Origin: Rhodobacter capsulatus | GTDB taxonomy: Bacteria > Pseudomonadota > Alphaproteobacteria > Rhodobacterales > Rhodobacteraceae | Length of the DNA: 35,695 nt | Assembly (NCBI RefSeq): GCF_005144475.1 | Contig: NZ_SWJZ01000156.1 | Span: 1 to 35,695 of the forward strand | Direction of reading: 5' to 3' | Shown here: piece by piece, positions 27,794 through 35,090 of the stretch | How positions within the stretch are numbered: the stretch's first letter is position 1 | Layout of the letters: the number at the start of each line of letters is the position of its first letter | Notes under the pieces: generated by a model | What the model saw: the letters and a program-made list of their open reading frames with translations, nothing else | What the model was told of the DNA's origin: nothing | Databases searched by the model: none | Made by a program: the position numbers and the translations under genes

Positions 27794-27986
27794 GCCCCCC
27801 CCCAACAGGCCCCAGTGCCCCGCCGAGCACCTTTGGACCCGGTCACCGATACTCCGCCACGACCAAGGATTAACAACCTGAAGCGGAAAGGAAAGAAGAA
27901 CCTGATCGGGCTTTGCGATCCTGCGATCCCGAGCCGGACTTCGCTTACTGGATAGTCAGACCCGCGTTTGAGGAGGAACCTGAACC

Positions 27987-28001
27987 ATCCCGTGTCGGGA
28001 T
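27987..28001 (+). promoter_or_regulatory. Short hairpin ahead of a secreted-protein gene
   Basis: ATCCCG-TGT-CGGGAT is a perfect 6-bp stem with a 3-base loop, 27 bp before ATG 28028. It overlaps the alternative palindrome CGGGATCCCG. Its role is unknown, and chance is possible in GC-rich DNA. Confidence 0.35.
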
Positions 28002-28027
28002 CCCGTTTCAGACCAGAGGAACTTTTC

Positions 28028-28318
28028 ATGCGTGTTCTCTCCGTCCTCCTCGCGACGGCCATGGCGCTGACGCCCATGGCCACACAACCGGCGCGTGCCA
28101 ACGACAAATCCGATGCGGTGGTGGCCGGGGCGATCCTTGGCGCGCTGATCGCCGGTGCCGCCGCCAAGAACGCCCGCAAGTCGCAGCGCTTCGATTATGC
28201 CAATGACACGATCTTCTTTCCGCCGGGGCGGCAGGGCTGGATGTGCTACGTCAACGCCCGCCAATGCTATGTGAAGGGGCATTATTCCGCCTCGGCCACC
28301 CGCGAAATCTTTCATTGA
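28028..28318 (+). CDS. Small exported protein with glycine-zipper helix
   Basis: This 96-aa protein starts MRVLSVLLATAMALTPMA and has a signal peptide ending near QPARA. A G-A-x-L-x-x-G-A helix follows (AVVAGAILGALIAGAAA), resembling glycine-zipper segments that associate with membranes. Then comes a hydrophilic tail with two cysteines (WMCYVNARQCYVKG). AGAGGA lies about 7 bases upstream. Function is unknown. It is the first of three consecutive genes for exported proteins. Confidence 0.75.
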   Translation: MRVLSVLLATAMALTPMATQPARANDKSDAVVAGAILGALIAGAAAKNARKSQRFDYANDTIFFPPGRQGWMCYVNARQCYVKGHYSASATREIFH

Positions 28319-28323
28319 GGCCC

Positions 28324-28812
28324 ATGATGAAACCCCAAGTCCTTATCCCTGTCGCGCTGATGCTTGGTCTTTCGGCGCCGCTTGCGCTGGCCGAAACCGC
28401 CACCTCGCCCGAAACCGCCACCCCCGCCGCCCAGACCCAGGTGCCCGCTTCGGTCACCATCGACGGCGCGATCAGCGCGCAGGCGGAAAAGATCGTCGCG
28501 GGCACGCTCGATGCGGCGAAATTCGACCAACTCAAGGTGATCGCGCATCAAAAGGCGGTGGTGATGCAATGCGAGGCCTTCAATCTCGATCCGACGAAAT
28601 ACAGCCTGATCCTCGCCGGGGTCTATCCGACGGCGAAGGAATTCGACGCACTCGAAGAGGCTGCGCAGTTCCGCTATCAGTCGGTGGTGATGCTGAGCAT
28701 GGGGATGCTGATCGGGGGCGACCTGGCCGGGGCGGCGACCGCTCCGGATGCCTATTGCGCCGCCGCCGAGGAAGAACGCGGGCAGGATGACACGATCTGG
28801 GCGAAGCCCTGA
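28324..28812 (+). CDS. Exported protein of unknown function
   Basis: This 162-aa protein starts MMKPQVLIPVALMLGLSAP, with a signal peptide and AxA site near LALA-ETA. The mature part is helical and has two cysteines (MQCEAFNLD and DAYCAAAEE). It starts 5 bp after the previous stop with GAGG in front, so the two form an operon. ATG 28327 is equally possible. I do not recognise the family. Confidence 0.75.
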   Translation: MMKPQVLIPVALMLGLSAPLALAETATSPETATPAAQTQVPASVTIDGAISAQAEKIVAGTLDAAKFDQLKVIAHQKAVVMQCEAFNLDPTKYSLILAGVYPTAKEFDALEEAAQFRYQSVVMLSMGMLIGGDLAGAATAPDAYCAAAEEERGQDDTIWAKP

Positions 28813-28819
28813 GCCTTTG

Positions 28820-28846
28820 CCCCCGTCCCGGCCTCCGGGCGCGGGG
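28820..28846 (+). terminator. Possible GC-rich terminator hairpin
   Basis: CCCCCGTCCCGG, loop CCT, CCGGGCGCGGGG forms a strong stem with a small internal loop just after the 28324-28812 stop. It lacks a T-run, so termination would be partial or Rho-assisted. Confidence 0.35.
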
Positions 28847-28872
28847 AACCTAGCGGAATGAAGGAGTGCAGG

Positions 28873-29526
28873 ATGCGACGGATCTGGGCAGGGCCGCTTC
28901 TGGCGGCGCTGGGTGCCTCCCCGGCGCTGGCTGATTTTGCCGATGGCCTGTCGGGCGGGCCGGATTTCTGGGCGGTGACCGGGCTTGGGGCGGGCGAGAC
29001 ACTTGATCTGCGCGCCGAGGCCTCGGCCCGTGCCCGCGCGCTTGGCCAGCTTGCACCGGACGAGGTGGTGCGCAACAAGGGCTGCGCGATGGTGGCGGGG
29101 GGCCGGTGGTGCCTGGTCGATACGCCAATTGGCCCGGGCTGGGTCGAAGGCCGCTTTCTGCGCGAATCCGCGCCGCCGGGCCTGGATGACAGCCTGCCCG
29201 AACCGCCCCTGCTGACAGCGCCCCCGGGCCTGCCCGCAGGCAATGGCGAGCCCTTCACCGCCTTCGGCACGATACCCTGCGCAACGCATCGCGGCCAGCC
29301 AAGCAGCTCTTGCGCTTTCGGCGTGATCCGCACCGGGCCGGGGGGCGCCAGCCTGTGGGTCGCGCTGCCTGCGGGCGGGCAGCGCTATATCCTGTTTGAA
29401 ACGGGCAAACCGGTTTTCACCGACGGCGAGGGCCGCCCCGCCTTCACGATCGAAGACGATCTCTTCCTCATCCGCATCGGGCCCGAACGGTTCGAAGTTC
29501 CGAGGGCCGTGATCGACGGAGGCTGA
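28873..29526 (+). CDS. Exported SH3-domain protein
   Basis: This 217-aa protein starts MRRIWAGPLLAALGASPALA, a clean Sec signal, with AAGGAG about 8 bases before ATG 28873. An SH3 domain follows at about 30-95: LDLRAEASARARALGQLAPDE, KGCAMVAGGRWCLVD and PGWVEGRFL, with the two cysteines placed as in the lipoprotein at 17896-18165. The second half (from about 125) is a separate beta-rich domain with CATHRGQPSSSCAFG. A periplasmic or envelope role is likely; no enzyme signature is visible. Confidence 0.8.
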   Translation: MRRIWAGPLLAALGASPALADFADGLSGGPDFWAVTGLGAGETLDLRAEASARARALGQLAPDEVVRNKGCAMVAGGRWCLVDTPIGPGWVEGRFLRESAPPGLDDSLPEPPLLTAPPGLPAGNGEPFTAFGTIPCATHRGQPSSSCAFGVIRTGPGGASLWVALPAGGQRYILFETGKPVFTDGEGRPAFTIEDDLFLIRIGPERFEVPRAVIDGG

Positions 29527-29876
29527 GAGCGCAGGCCTATTGGTGGCCCGTCGGCGGGGGAAACCTTGCGCTGCACTTTGCACAGGGGGCCGATTGGCCC
29601 AGTCGCTGCGCCGTGTCTGAACGGCTGGTTTGACGGCCTGCGCCGGGAGCGCCGACCGGCGGCTAAGGGCCGTGTACGTCGATCCACACTGCTTGGTGCC
29701 GGGGATTTGCAAGTCTGTAAAATACTCGGTACGGCATTCCTCGTGCCCTACCCGCGAATGACGGCTGTCGTCGATTTGTTGCGGCTGCGATGCAGTGGCC
29801 TCGCAGCCCACCTATCGCTCTCTTTTGCCGATCGAGGTCGTTCGAGGCCAACTGCGAAGCCCCAAGCGGGCGCCAT
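29527..29876. other. Boundary region without a gene
   Basis: No frame is convincing in these 350 bp. Codon style changes here from the G/C-rich core to the looser element on the right, so an insertion boundary probably lies inside. I found no clear att repeat or tRNA. Confidence 0.45.
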
Positions 29877-30038
29877 TCACCCCTTCATGTAGCCCTTCTC
29901 ACGCAAATAATCCGCCAGCAGCTTTTCAATCAAGGACGTGAGAGAGCGATGATCGTCTTGCGCGGCCTGATCTGCAGCCTGCTTCAGTGTCGGCGTTATC
30001 CGGAGGTTCACCTGCGCAGATTTGGTTTCCCGTGACAT
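29877..30038 (-). CDS. Ribbon-helix-helix DNA-binding protein
   Basis: This is a short gene of 53 codons: MSRETKSAQVNLRITPTLK, QAADQAAQDDHRSLTSL, IEKLLADYLREKGYMKG. The first strand (SAQVNLRIT) and the two helices with S-L-T-S-L-I-E-K-L-L are typical of the CopG/Arc ribbon-helix-helix fold. AGAGGAAA precedes the ATG. It faces away from the 172-aa gene across a gap with a GTATA/TATAC dyad, so it is a likely local repressor of the element. Confidence 0.85.
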   Translation of the reverse strand: MSRETKSAQVNLRITPTLKQAADQAAQDDHRSLTSLIEKLLADYLREKGYMKG

Positions 30039-30073
30039 TGTGTAGATTTCCTCTTTACAATTCAGGAATCAAT

Positions 30074-30087
30074 GTATAGATATATAC
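30074..30087. promoter_or_regulatory. Candidate RHH operator
   Basis: GTATA-GATA-TATAC is a 5-bp dyad in an unusually A/T-rich stretch between the divergent RHH gene and the 172-aa gene. It overlaps the likely promoters of both, a common place for autoregulation by ribbon-helix-helix proteins. Confidence 0.45.
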
Positions 30088-30166
30088 TACAAAAAGCAAG
30101 CGGACCGCTGCGATGCTGGAACATCGCAGCAGCCCTGATCACAGGCAATCTGTTAGGAGATCAGCC

Positions 30167-30685
30167 ATGACTACCTCGTCTATTATCATCGGCATCAACG
30201 TCTCGGAACCCCGTTTTTCGACCGCTATCACGCCCTGTGGCGATGCGTTTGCCGCTCTTCTAGCGGCTCTCCCTGGCTATTACGAGGCGGAGCGGGACCT
30301 TGACGGGATCGACCCGCACGACTTCGCCTGTGACGCGTGGATTACGGCCGCCGAGCGCGCCAGGAGCGAAGTTATCGCGGCCCTCGATGCAGTGATCGAT
30401 GCGAAGCCGCAGGTTCAAAGCGATTTGCACTTGCGGCGTGTCGCTCTGTTGTTCTCGACGGCGCTGCGGACTATTGACCCGCTGGTTTATTCCCGCATCC
30501 ACGGGGCGATGCGCGACCTGCCGTGGCTTTATCGCGTTCCCGGGCGCAATCTGAGCGCGCAGCATGCAACGCTCCAGTTGCGGGCGCTCCGCGCTCACCT
30601 GCTTGCGCTGATGAGGCTCGGAGAATTCCAACCGGAATTCGAGGTCATCGATCAGGACAGCGAGTTTCCGGTTCCTGCCTTCTGA
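30167..30685 (+). CDS. Hypothetical protein, 172 aa
   Basis: The protein begins MTTSSIIIGINVSEPRFSTA after a good TTAGGAG site; an earlier in-frame start was rejected for lacking one. It is mostly helical (LAALPGYYEAERDLDG, ITAAERARSEVIAALDAVID, QLRALRAHLLALMRLGEF). I see no domain, metal site or signal peptide. Less biased codon use fits an accessory element. It is the first gene of the rightward module that contains the GIY-YIG and AAA-protease genes. Confidence 0.65.
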   Translation: MTTSSIIIGINVSEPRFSTAITPCGDAFAALLAALPGYYEAERDLDGIDPHDFACDAWITAAERARSEVIAALDAVIDAKPQVQSDLHLRRVALLFSTALRTIDPLVYSRIHGAMRDLPWLYRVPGRNLSAQHATLQLRALRAHLLALMRLGEFQPEFEVIDQDSEFPVPAF

Positions 30686-30775
30686 TTTCCCTTGAACGTT
30701 TTGAGGCCGACGAGGGCTCCCTGCATAGCAAGGAGCTTCGTCGAAGACGATCTGCGGTTTGATAAGGGGGTGCTC

Positions 30776-31723
30776 ATGACCCATCCGATTACCGAGTTTT
30801 CCGAGAAGCCTGTCGTAATCGACGGAGTTTCCGTTCCGCGCCACCTTGGCCCGCTTCATGCTCACTGGCAGATTGCAGCGCGCGCGCGGGGGGCGACGAT
30901 CGTCGCGCGCGTCAGGGATCGCCTTCACGTAGCGCTGCGGTGTGAGATTTGCGGCGGGCTGTGGATTTCGCGTGTTTCGGTGGTGCTGGGCTAGCAGCCA
31001 CAGTGCCCTCATTGCCTCGATGATGCGCGGCTGAATAATGCGGCGCAGGCCGAGGTTGATTTTCAGCGGCGTGACCCTGACGATCGGCACTATGCCTATT
31101 ATCGTTCTGCCTGCGGACACGAGATCCGGCGGCAGATCCACCGCGTTGCGCGAGTCGCGTCGGAGCCGCAAAACCTCCGGTGTGAGACCTGTCTCGCCGA
31201 GCGCGATGCGGAAGTCGCGGCGCAACGGGGTTGGGAGCTACTCGGGCCTGATCCCGATAGGGGGGCGAACTATCGCCGCTATCGCCATGGCGCGTGCGGT
31301 CACAAGCAGTCGATTGCCAGAGTTAACGTAGAGACAGGGCGTGTCACCTGCCATGACTGTGGGGAGTCCTGGATCACAGCGCCGAACTCGATCTATCTTC
31401 TGGAGATCATCCTGCGGGACGGGACCAAGGTGCTCAAGCTGGGGCATTCTCGCGATCCTGATTCAAGGCTGAATCACCAATTGATCGCCGACGATACCGT
31501 CCAGGGCGCGGTGCGGCGGGTCTTACCGATGCCGAACGGTCTTGATGCGCAACGCGCAGAACGCAGGTTGCATGTGATCATACGCAACACTTTGCCGATC
31601 GCGGTGGTGCCGCACGAGGTCTACGACGGTGCATTGCGGGTCAAATCGGAGATCTATTACCCAGCGGCGTCGGAACTGATCCACGATCTTCTGGACGCGA
31701 CAGCGCGTCGTTACGCGGCCTAA
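30776..31723 (+). pseudogene. Zinc-ribbon/GIY-YIG nuclease-like protein with in-frame TAG at codon 73
   Basis: ATG 30776 (GGGGG upstream) opens a frame that stops at TAG 30992-30994 after 72 aa. The same frame then stays open for another 242 codons to 31723. C56-x-x-C59 lies before the TAG and C77-x-x-C80 just after it, so the stop splits one zinc ribbon. Two more follow: ACGH at 112-115 with CETC at 136-139, and ACGH at 173-176 with CHDC at 192-195. A GIY-YIG-like domain begins at about 205: SIYLLEI then KVLKLGHSRDPDSRLNHQL. There is no ATG, GTG or TTG in frame from the TAG until GTG at codon 219, so the second part could not start on its own. It is a nonsense mutant or an amber read-through gene. 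Confidence 0.75.
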
Positions 31724-31796
31724 GTCTCTCACATTTCAACCGATTTTTCCCGGCGGGAGACTGCCGGGCCCCCTCTTTTTGCCGATGGAGGCCGCC

Positions 31797-33959
31797 ATGA
31801 TTCCCACTGATGTTCAACAACTTGCGCCATGGCACGCGGTTGCCGATGCTATTTTTGCGCGGATCGATGTGCCCCCGGATCTGCCTGGACCGGCAGAAGC
31901 TGCCGCGACGGCCGCTGTTTCCGATTCAATTGAGGCGCAAAGTGACCCTCGCCAGATGACTCGGGAGGAGTTGGATGCGTGGATTGACGAGCCGCTCGTC
32001 CCGGCCCCCAAAGCGCCTGCGCCGCCGCCGGTCCGACCGCAGATGGGGCTGCGCGCGCGGTTGCTGCTTTTGCGGCTCGCGGCGGGGATCGGAACGATGG
32101 ATCAACTCGCGGCATTCTCAGCGCCGGCGGCACTGACGGTGATCGAGGGCACATCTTGGGATCAGGCGCGCGACACTGTCGGCCTCCTGACCGATCATGT
32201 CCTGCCCGCATCCTGCGTGGCTGCAGGCTCCGGCGCGCGCGCGAACCATCGGGTGCTTCGGCCCGAGACGTCGAGTCGCCCGCCGCTCTCAGCGGCAGAT
32301 GCGGAACGGTTTGCGGAGGCGATCCGCTCCTCCCTCACCCACCCGGACCCGGTCGTGATCTTGCTGCCCATTGGCGTTACACTCGACCCGTCGATCATGG
32401 CGTGCGCGCCGATGCGTATCCGGGCCGCACCGATTTCTTCGGCGATCCTCGCCGTGTTCTGGCGCGCGACGGTGACGGATCTTGCGCCCGAGCACCTTGC
32501 CGACGCTGTGGCGATCCTGCCGCCTGATGGGCATCTCGCGGGCCTTCCCGAGACTGTCGTGCTGCACGCGTTGCGCGCAGGCGATCCTGTCACCGCGGCG
32601 CGCCGACTAGCAGCGGCCTGCGCGCAGGCTCCGGGCGGCCCCTGCCTTTCGGACCTTTCGCCGTGCCCTGCCGTCGAGGCTGCTCGAGGCCTAATTGACG
32701 GGGTGCGCGCATGGCAATCGGGCAGCGCCGCTTGGAGCGAGATCGAGCATTCCCTCCTGTTCTATGGTCCGCCCGGCACCGGCAAAACGTGGCTTGCGCG
32801 TGCGCTCGGGAGCGAGCCGGGCGTCCGGTTTGTGCAGTCGTCGTTTGCTGAATGGCAATCAGCCGGGCATCTGGGCAACATGCTTGCCGCGATGCGGGCG
32901 TCGTTTGCTGAAGCCGTTGCTGCTCGTCCCTGCGTGCTGTTCATCGACGAGATCGATGCGGCGGGATCGCGCGACGACCATGACTCGCACAACGCTGGTT
33001 ACCGCAGGCAAGTTATCAACGGTTTTCTGGAGCAGATCGACCAACTCAACAAATCCGGAGGCGTGCTGCTGGTGGGAGCGTGTAACAACCCTGATGCGCT
33101 TGATCCCGCAATCCGGCGCGCCGGTCGGTTCGACCGCAGCATTGAAGTACCGCTGCCCGATCGGGGAGCCATTATGACGATGCTCACGGCGGCGCTCGGA
33201 TCGTATCTGTCTCCCGCCGAGATCGAGACGTTGGCACGGCGCGGCACTGGACTTAGCGCCGCGGCGGTCGACGCGATGATCCGCGCCGGGCGGTCCCGCG
33301 CGCGCGCTGCGGGTCGAGACCTGACCATCGACGACCTCGTTGCACATGCCCCTGGAGACGCCCCCGACCCCGCGGTCGACTGGCGTGTGGCTGTTCACGA
33401 AGCGGGCCACGCGCTTGTGGCAAAAGCTCTTGGCCTCGGGCGGGTCAACCGGGTCTCGATCACTGGAGCCGGAGGCCTGACAGAGCGGACGCGCGCGCTC
33501 ACACAAGGGCGGCTCGAAGATCTGGAGCGTGAACTCACAGCGATGATGGCGGGGCGAGCGGCGGAACGTCTGGTTTTGGGCGACGTGACGGCTGGGTCGG
33601 GTGGCGACGAGACGTCTGATCTCGCCCACGCAACACGCCTCGCCACCGCGATCGAGGCGCAGCTGGGCCTCGGTGAGATGGGGCCGGTCTGGTACGGCGA
33701 GGCCGATGCGCTGCTGCTCCGCTCTCCACAATTCTTTTCGCGCGTGCGTGCGCGCTTGGAGGCAGCTGAGGTACAAGCCCTTCAGACTTTGCGGCCTCAT
33801 GTGGGGTCGTTGCGGGCTCTGGCCGCACGCTTGGTCGTTGAGCGCGAGCTTGGCGGCGAGGAGTTGCGCCAGGCCCTTTTTCTTCCCTCGGCGCCATCGG
33901 GCGTTACGCTGATCGTTGCCGAAGGTGAGGAGGCCGCATCATGCCCGCACCCGATCTGA
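31797..33959 (+). CDS. Soluble FtsH-like AAA+ protease (AAA domain plus M41 peptidase)
   Basis: The protein is 720 aa. ATG 31797 has GGAGG 6 bases upstream. Residues 1 to about 285 are an unrecognised Ala/Pro-rich domain without the transmembrane helices of FtsH. The AAA domain follows: Walker A GPPGTGKT (325-332), Walker B LFIDEID with D384-E385, and second-region-of-homology arginines RRAGRFDR. The M41 zinc protease comes next: H534-E-x-x-H538 and the third ligand D608 in DETSDLAHAT. All catalytic residues are present. FtsH proteins unfold and degrade proteins with ATP; this one should act in the cytoplasm. A small gene overlaps its end. Such a protease on a recombinase element could clear a repressor, toxin or phage protein. 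Confidence 0.9.
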   Translation: MIPTDVQQLAPWHAVADAIFARIDVPPDLPGPAEAAATAAVSDSIEAQSDPRQMTREELDAWIDEPLVPAPKAPAPPPVRPQMGLRARLLLLRLAAGIGTMDQLAAFSAPAALTVIEGTSWDQARDTVGLLTDHVLPASCVAAGSGARANHRVLRPETSSRPPLSAADAERFAEAIRSSLTHPDPVVILLPIGVTLDPSIMACAPMRIRAAPISSAILAVFWRATVTDLAPEHLADAVAILPPDGHLAGLPETVVLHALRAGDPVTAARRLAAACAQAPGGPCLSDLSPCPAVEAARGLIDGVRAWQSGSAAWSEIEHSLLFYGPPGTGKTWLARALGSEPGVRFVQSSFAEWQSAGHLGNMLAAMRASFAEAVAARPCVLFIDEIDAAGSRDDHDSHNAGYRRQVINGFLEQIDQLNKSGGVLLVGACNNPDALDPAIRRAGRFDRSIEVPLPDRGAIMTMLTAALGSYLSPAEIETLARRGTGLSAAAVDAMIRAGRSRARAAGRDLTIDDLVAHAPGDAPDPAVDWRVAVHEAGHALVAKALGLGRVNRVSITGAGGLTERTRALTQGRLEDLERELTAMMAGRAAERLVLGDVTAGSGGDETSDLAHATRLATAIEAQLGLGEMGPVWYGEADALLLRSPQFFSRVRARLEAAEVQALQTLRPHVGSLRALAARLVVERELGGEELRQALFLPSAPSGVTLIVAEGEEAASCPHPI

Positions 33960-34330
33960 TCGAACGGCTGGATGGAGCGCTGCGGGACATCTCTGAGGGG
34001 ATCGACCCCGAAGCATGGTATTCAATTCCGCTCATCGACGCGTGGGCATGTCTTCGTGATGGTCAGATTCCGCGGATCTGGGGGCACTCGAACAGAGCGC
34101 CGGGATCGGTGAGTATCCTGACCGGCCCGATCCTTCACATAACATGGGATTCGGCTGCGGTGCGCGCCCTCGAGGGCTGGTACCGGCTCGGACGCCGTGC
34201 CGAAGGTGACACGCCGCTCACGCCACCCTCTGCGCCGCGCGCACTCCTCTCGGGGCCTGCGTTTCGGGCTCGGGTCCATGGTTTTGCGGCGAAGGTCGAT
34301 CGCGTGGTCAAAGACGCAGACCACTGCTAG
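33941..34330 (+). CDS. Small protein overlapping the AAA protease gene
   Basis: This 129-aa protein starts MPAPDLIERLDGALRDISEG; its ATG lies 19 bases inside the protease gene, with GGTGAGGAGG in front, so translation is coupled. It contains WYSIPLIDAWACLRDGQIPRIW and TGPILHITWDSAAVRALEGWYRLG. I recognise no domain. Tight overlap suggests an adaptor, inhibitor or substrate of the protease. The stop is TAG. Confidence 0.75.
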   Translation: MPAPDLIERLDGALRDISEGIDPEAWYSIPLIDAWACLRDGQIPRIWGHSNRAPGSVSILTGPILHITWDSAAVRALEGWYRLGRRAEGDTPLTPPSAPRALLSGPAFRARVHGFAAKVDRVVKDADHC

Positions 34331-34340
34331 GTAAGGCCGC

Positions 34341-34585
34341 ACCACCTTCTCTTTTCTTCTTTCCAGGGGCACCGCGCGATGTGTCTCTTCCGCTTTTGCT
34401 TCTTTTTCGAGGTGCGCCACGATGCCCCTTCTTTCTTCTCCCCTCTCCCCTTTTCTTTCTTCTTCCCCTTCTCTTCTCTCTTCACATCCCGCTTGCGCGT
34501 CTTTTTCGTCTTTTTGTTTTGCTGTGCGATTTGCACCTCGCCTGTCGGCGCCTCTTTGCCTGCTTTTTCTGTTGACTTTTTCTCG
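34341..34585. other. Polypyrimidine-rich tract with a 59-nt pure C/T run
   Basis: The plus strand is mostly C and T across about 245 bp, and 34425-34483 contains no purine at all. This is highly unusual in this GC-rich, unskewed DNA. Frames through it encode Phe/Ser-rich (plus) or Lys/Glu-rich (minus, 34327-34614) low-complexity peptides with no good start signals, so I do not call a gene. It may be a structural element (triplex-forming DNA, Rho loading or pausing on RNA). Confidence 0.7.
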
Positions 34586-34812
34586 GAATAGAAGACGCAG
34601 CGCCCCGTCATCATTTTTCAAGTTCCGGATTTTGCCGAGCCCGCCCTCACGCGGGAGGACGGATGTTCTCAATTTTTGCCCGCGCCCCTTGACGTTTCGC
34701 GTGTCAGCGCTGATGCAACAGCGCCAAACCGGGAGGTTTTCCACAATTTCGCGCAGGGATCACCGCGCTGCGCCGCAAATCCGACTCGGTAGAGTGATTC
34801 GTTCCGGCTATA

Positions 34813-34851
34813 TTGATCTCCACGCCGCCGCAGAGGCGGGACCGAGATCAA
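34813..34851. promoter_or_regulatory. 39-bp nested dyad upstream of the recombinase genes
   Basis: TTGATCTC (34813-34820) pairs perfectly with GAGATCAA (34844-34851). Inside, CCGCC (34825-34829) pairs with GGCGG (34835-34839) around a 5-base loop, with 4-base symmetric internal loops. This can fold as a strong RNA hairpin or be a dimer binding site. It lies 49 bp before the small ORF at 34900. Confidence 0.6.
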
Positions 34852-34899
34852 CCATCATTGACGCATCGGGCCAAGGCCCGGTGCGGGGAGCACCCTGCG

Positions 34900-35079
34900 A
34901 TGTCGCGGGCACGGATCATTTTGGCGAAGAGCAGCGATGCCGGTCCTCCGGGGGGCGGCGCCATGCGACCGGCCGTCTTGGAACTGACGCCCCCACATCC
35001 CGGCCTTGTCGCGCTGGCGCGGCTTTTGGCGAGACAAGCTGCGCGCGAAGCGCGCGCGTGCCATACTGATGCAAGCTGA
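34900..35079 (+). CDS. Small protein encoded just before the recombinase
   Basis: The product is 59 aa, starting MSRARIILAKSSDAGPPGG. The C-terminal helix HPGLVALARLLARQAAREAR has good coding bias, and GGGGAG lies upstream at a longish spacing. It ends 11 bp before the recombinase start, whose GGAGGTGAGC ribosome site follows directly. Small helical ORFs of this type commonly precede serine recombinases on alphaproteobacterial elements and may act with them, but its function is unknown to me. Confidence 0.6.
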   Translation: MSRARIILAKSSDAGPPGGGAMRPAVLELTPPHPGLVALARLLARQAAREARACHTDAS

Positions 35080-35090
35080 CGGAGGTGAGC

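Noticed and set aside
28312-29811. 499-codon minus-strand frame
   Set aside because: Covers two real secreted-protein genes on the plus strand; composition typical of an antisense frame.
29566-29892. Plus-strand 108-codon frame in the boundary region
   Set aside because: No start signal, no bias, and it overlaps the end of the clear RHH gene on the other strand.
34331-34591. Phe/Ser-rich extension in frame after the TAG of the 129-aa gene
   Set aside because: Low-complexity peptide forced by C/T runs, with no sign of selection for read-through.
34327-34614. Lys/Glu-rich 95-codon minus-strand frame
   Set aside because: Composition follows directly from the polypyrimidine tract; no ribosome site. 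Kept only as the alternative explanation of the tract.
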